5,598 bases of DNA, taken from the NCBI GenBank assembly GCA_022759065.1, contig JAEMPZ010000033.1:1-5598 (forward strand). The letters are read 5' to 3'. The translations under genes and the position numbers were made by a program. The stretch comes from Acidobacteriota bacterium (GTDB taxonomy: Bacteria > Acidobacteriota > UBA4820 > DSQY01). This document shows, piece after piece, positions 5,580 to 5,598 of this stretch; within the stretch, counting starts at the first letter, position 1; every line of letters starts with the position of its first letter. The notes under the pieces were generated by a model. It saw only the letters and a program-made list of their open reading frames with translations. It searched no databases and was not told where the DNA came from.

Positions 5580-5598
5580 TCCGGCGTAAGAAAGTGGC

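Overview
The window is a compact, GC-rich (by eye about 60%) bacterial chromosome segment. Four genes lie on the + strand and one converges on them from the - strand. A LolA-like periplasmic lipoprotein carrier and a second exported protein point to a diderm (Gram-negative-type) bacterium. The NADP-isocitrate dehydrogenase carries a large insert that I recall from cyanobacterial enzymes, but nothing else here looks cyanobacterial. My best guess is a non-model diderm lineage such as Acidobacteriota or a deltaproteobacterial relative; that placement is inference with low confidence.

Layout. Positions 1-147 are an untranslated leader region with a good sigma70-type promoter (TTGACC, 17 bp, TATACT) and a leader of about 90 nt that can form two mutually exclusive hairpins. 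Then comes icd (148-1563, TTG start, NADP-dependent isocitrate dehydrogenase). It is overlapped by 43 nt by an exported protein of unknown function (1521-2279), which resembles a zinc phospholipase C / S1-P1 nuclease-like protein that has lost its metal-binding histidines. After 45 nt containing a GC-rich hairpin comes purH (2325-3884, final two steps of IMP synthesis). An 81-nt gap with degenerate CACCAAGA-type tandem units precedes a lolA-like gene (3966-4676). Nine bases after it, a convergent metallo-beta-lactamase-fold hydrolase ends (5477-4686 on the - strand). Its upstream region (5478-5598) has a TATAAT box inside a perfect inverted repeat.

How the genes fit together. icd, the exported protein and purH are close enough to be one transcript, and lolA may also be read from it. 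They do not form an obvious pathway: icd supplies 2-oxoglutarate and NADPH, purH completes purine synthesis, and LolA-type proteins move lipoproteins across the periplasm. This looks like ordinary housekeeping clustering. I see no CRISPR array, mobile element, tRNA/rRNA or defence system. The unusual points are the icd leader structure, the icd insert, the histidine-poor exported protein, the small repeat before lolA and the palindromic promoter of the hydrolase gene.
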